DNA from: an uncultured Rubritalea sp.
Lineage (GTDB): Bacteria; Verrucomicrobiota; Verrucomicrobiia; Verrucomicrobiales; Akkermansiaceae
Assembly: GCA_937951395.1 (NCBI GenBank)
Contig: CALFBV010000033.1
Coordinates: 1-9,122, forward strand
Reading direction: 5' to 3'
Length of the DNA: 9,122 nucleotides
Position numbers and translations under genes: made by a program. The notes below the pieces were generated by a model. That model was not told the origin of the DNA and did not search any database. It saw nothing but the letters and a program-made list of their open reading frames with translations. This document shows positions 6,952-9,122 of the stretch, one piece after another. Positions within the stretch are counted from its first letter, which is position 1, and the number at the start of each line of letters is the position of its first letter.

Positions 6952-7635
6952 ATGGACAATCCTTATCAAGCACCTGAATCAAACCCTCTTTCACCAGAAA
7001 TTCCCGCTTCATCACAAGATCTAGAAATTCCAGGTCTTACTAATGCTCAGTATCCGCTCAATGTGTCATTTAAGATTATCGCCATAGCTCCCCAACTAAC
7101 CGTCACAGATGCTACTGGAAGATCACTCATCTATGTGAAGCAGAAGTTGTTTAAGTTTAAGGAAAAGGTCGATATTTTTAGCGACAGCACCAAGACTACT
7201 AAACTCGGGACGATACAAGCAAACAAAGTTCTCGATTGGTCAGCACGTTATTTTTTCGGTGGACCTGATGGCAGAGAGATCGGATCGGTAGGAAGGAAAG
7301 GTATGCGTTCATTGTGGAAAGCTAGCTATGAAACGTTTAACCCTGGCGATGATATTCCGGACTATAAGATCAGCGAGGAAAATCCTGTGGCAAAGATCCT
7401 GGACGGACTCATTGGAGAAATACCCATCGTAGGTATGGCGTCCTCATACCTATTCCATCCCAAATACTCAGCGATACAGAATGATGGTGAAATAGTGATG
7501 AGACTGACTAAGAAGCCAGCGCTCTGGGAAGGTAAATTTGAGCTAGAGAAATTCTCTGACCTTAGCTCACAGCAAGAGCTAAATCTCATTCTATCGTTCA
7601 CAATGTTACTTCTGCTAGAACGAGGCAGAGGTTAA
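6952..7635 (+). CDS. LURP-one-related / tubby-fold (scramblase-like) protein
   Basis: The protein begins with MDNPYQAPES, a short N-terminal signature recurrent in Verrucomicrobia and Planctomycetes proteins, followed by a Pro/Ser-rich linker to about residue 30. The body, about residues 35-227, reads like the LURP-one-related/phospholipid-scramblase fold: short amphipathic strands such as QLTVTDATGRSLIYVKQKLFKF, KVDIFSDSTK, LGTIQANK, IGSVGRKGMRSLWKASYE and EIVMRLTKKPALW. The C-terminal helix LNLILSFTMLLLL matches the hydrophobic helix that threads the barrel in this fold, so it need not be a membrane anchor. There is no signal peptide. Function is unknown; members bind lipid or act as regulatory scaffolds, but that cannot be read from sequence. 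The next gene starts 11 nt downstream, so the two are probably one unit. Confidence 0.7.
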   Translation: MDNPYQAPESNPLSPEIPASSQDLEIPGLTNAQYPLNVSFKIIAIAPQLTVTDATGRSLIYVKQKLFKFKEKVDIFSDSTKTTKLGTIQANKVLDWSARYFFGGPDGREIGSVGRKGMRSLWKASYETFNPGDDIPDYKISEENPVAKILDGLIGEIPIVGMASSYLFHPKYSAIQNDGEIVMRLTKKPALWEGKFELEKFSDLSSQQELNLILSFTMLLLLERGRG

Positions 7636-7646
7636 TCAAATAGCCA

Positions 7647-8531
7647 ATGGTGACAGTAAAAAACTGGCAAGAAACCGCTGCCCTTTATACACATAAAGTG
7701 AAGCTCTGGACGGAACCATACCGCCAGAAGAAGTTCTCCGGATCAAAGCATCCAGTGCACGATTTCTTGTTCTCCTATTACTCATACTCCATGGGCCGCC
7801 TAGAAACTTGGCACCCGGGTGTTGGCATTGTCTTAGACTTAGCGGGCGAACACAAACCGAAGCAGTTTAATGAAAAATATTATCGCCAAATCGATGAGAG
7901 TATATTTCTAGATCCTACGCTCATGGCTAAAGATCGAACCCCAAGGTTGCGATGGATTCAGAGATTGTTAGAATCTACTCAGGAGAAGACCGCTAACTTC
8001 GCTTGCTTCGGGCTACATGAGTGGGCAATGGTGTATCAGGTGGATGATGTCCGTCACCGAGAATCTGTCCCACTGAGACTTACTCAGAAAGAAACTAATA
8101 AAGCCTTAGAGGCTCGCATCGTGCGCTGCAGCCATTACGATGCCTTTCGGTTTTTCTCAAAGCCAGCCCTACCCATGAACCGGCTCAAACCCGACAACGA
8201 TAATCGGTTAGAGATGGAACAGCCAGGATGTTTGCATACCAATATGGACCTCTATAAATGGTGCTACAAAGCGATGCCCTGGCTTCCTAGCACACTGCTC
8301 TGGGAATGTTTCCTATTAGCACGAGACATACGCGAACTAGACATGCGCGCATCACCTTACGATCTAACAGATTACAAGCTTGCCCCCGTGAAGATAGAGA
8401 CCAAGCAAGGTAGAGAGGAATATGAAGATCTTCAAAGAAAACTATCCAAAAGATCTGAACCGATTAGAAAAAAACTCATCGAGGAATTTGATAAGGTTAT
8501 AAACATAGCAGAAGGTCTAGAAAAAGTCTGA
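7647..8531 (+). CDS. Conserved protein of the family often labelled '3-methyladenine DNA glycosylase'
   Basis: The sequence matches, from memory, a family of about 300 residues common in Actinobacteria and present in Verrucomicrobia, which databases often name 3-methyladenine DNA glycosylase without clear experimental support. I see no helix-hairpin-helix of AlkA/Tag or other known glycosylase motif. The conserved blocks are KHPVHDFLFSYYSYS (34-48), ETWHPGVGIVL (53-63), FGLHEWAMVY (121-130), VRCSHYDAFRFF (159-170), EQPGCLHTNMDLYKW (191-205) and RELDMRASPYDL near the C-terminal third. Many are invariant-looking His, Asp, Glu and Cys residues (H35, H38, D39, H124, E125, H163, D165, C195, H197, D201), as in a metal-dependent enzyme. 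The protein looks full length and intact. The ATG has no Shine-Dalgarno; it lies 11 nt after the preceding gene, suggesting co-transcription. The stop is five bases from the convergent pseudogene. Confidence 0.8.
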   Translation: MVTVKNWQETAALYTHKVKLWTEPYRQKKFSGSKHPVHDFLFSYYSYSMGRLETWHPGVGIVLDLAGEHKPKQFNEKYYRQIDESIFLDPTLMAKDRTPRLRWIQRLLESTQEKTANFACFGLHEWAMVYQVDDVRHRESVPLRLTQKETNKALEARIVRCSHYDAFRFFSKPALPMNRLKPDNDNRLEMEQPGCLHTNMDLYKWCYKAMPWLPSTLLWECFLLARDIRELDMRASPYDLTDYKLAPVKIETKQGREEYEDLQRKLSKRSEPIRKKLIEEFDKVINIAEGLEKV

Positions 8532-8536
8532 AAATG

Positions 8537-9122
8537 TTACCAGCTGAACTTCACACCGATTATTACATTAAATCCAGTCTCATTGACACCAGATCCGTGA
8601 ACTCTGTAATCTTCATCAGTTAGATTTTCTAATCCTTGCGTCAGGAGCATATTTTCTTTCGCTTGCCATCCCGCTCTCACTGAACCCACTAGATACCCCG
8701 GTGTTCGGCCAGTCGGTATTCTCTAGTCGTCTCCCAGATCTTCAGTTGCTAAATTATTCTGTGTCGCGGCTTTTAATACAGTGCCTTCTATCCAGGCTTT
8801 CTCATTCGGATGTGACCTCCTGAGACTGGCTGATCCTGCTAGTGGTGAGAGTCTTCGAATCGTATCACTCGTGATTGAGCCACCTACTTCATCTCATGAG
8901 TTGGAAGTGTTAGATCCTGTTAAATCTTCCAGATTTGGAGCTCTAAACCCCTGAAAAATACCACCGAAAAGATGGTTCTCACTATCTATTTCATAGTTAA
9001 TTACGCTAAAGTCTTTGCATAAATCATAGTCTCATTAATAAACTCCTGAGCGATTGGTTTTATTAGCCCCTGATACAAAATACCTATGATAAGTGGAGAA
9101 AAACCATCAAGCGGGATTACAT
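8537..9122 (-). pseudogene. TonB-dependent outer-membrane receptor remnant (C-terminal part, decayed)
   Basis: Read on the minus strand in a single frame, this stretch gives unmistakable TonB-dependent receptor sequence: HLFGG then GFRAPNLEDLTG (8915-8950), RRLSPLAGS (8831-8857), IPTGRTPGYLVGSVRAGW, and the barrel end NLTDEDYRVHGSG, finishing in GVKFSW with a terminal aromatic before TAA at 8537-8539. Five in-frame stops break it: TGA 9107-9109, TAA 9035-9037, TGA 9032-9034, TGA 8894-8896 and TAG 8723-8725. About 12 residues separate the early GFRAPNLEDL block from the RRLSPLAGS block, whereas intact receptors have a long run of barrel strands there, so an in-frame internal deletion of perhaps 150 or more residues is likely. 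The gene continues past the right edge. In life such receptors import siderophores, cobalamin or glycans; this copy cannot be functional. It accounts for the whole stretch after 8531. Confidence 0.9.

Noticed and set aside
8532..9122. Stretch without open frames as non-coding or regulatory DNA
   Set aside because: Translating the minus strand through the stop codons gives continuous TonB-dependent receptor sequence, so it is a pseudogene.

Overview
The window comes from a Gram-negative bacterium, most likely of the Verrucomicrobiota/PVC group. The Gram-negative part is direct: the right end holds the remains of a TonB-dependent outer-membrane receptor. The phylum is inference from recalled resemblance: the style of SerA and of the receptor C-terminus, and an N-terminal NPYQAPES motif of a kind frequent in Verrucomicrobia and Planctomycetes proteins. 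Base composition is moderate, GC in the mid-40s by eye. Most genes have no recognisable Shine-Dalgarno sequence, and two have a TATA-like hexamer only 4-5 nt before the start codon.

Layout. Positions 2-1486 (+): serA, cut at its 5' end by the window edge, ending at a hairpin shared with the convergent recR. Positions 1588-4455 (-): a compact unit, read from right to left as a ClpX-like AAA+ unfoldase, a four-helix membrane protein of unknown function (4 nt gap) and recR (13 nt overlap). Positions 4525-6366 (-), 69 nt upstream of the ClpX-like gene: a 613-residue protein made of two polymerase-beta-type nucleotidyltransferase modules. Then the divergent ppnP (6473-6787, +), followed by a two-gene + unit: a LURP-one-related/tubby-fold protein (6952-7635) and a conserved protein of the family databases often label '3-methyladenine DNA glycosylase' (7647-8531). 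From 8537 to the right edge, on the minus strand, lies a TonB-dependent receptor pseudogene with five internal stop codons and a large internal deletion.

Functionally, serA (serine synthesis), recR (recombination repair) and ppnP (nucleoside salvage) are ordinary housekeeping genes. The unusual part is the pair in the middle. The ClpX-like protein lacks the ClpX zinc domain, keeps the ClpP-docking IGF tripeptide, and carries what appears to be a second copy of its own AAA+ small (lid) domain. The nucleotidyltransferase has two RlaP/YcgL-type catalytic modules in one chain. These two neighbours could form a functional pair, but nothing in the sequence proves it. I found no CRISPR array, tRNA, rRNA, insertion sequence or attachment site.
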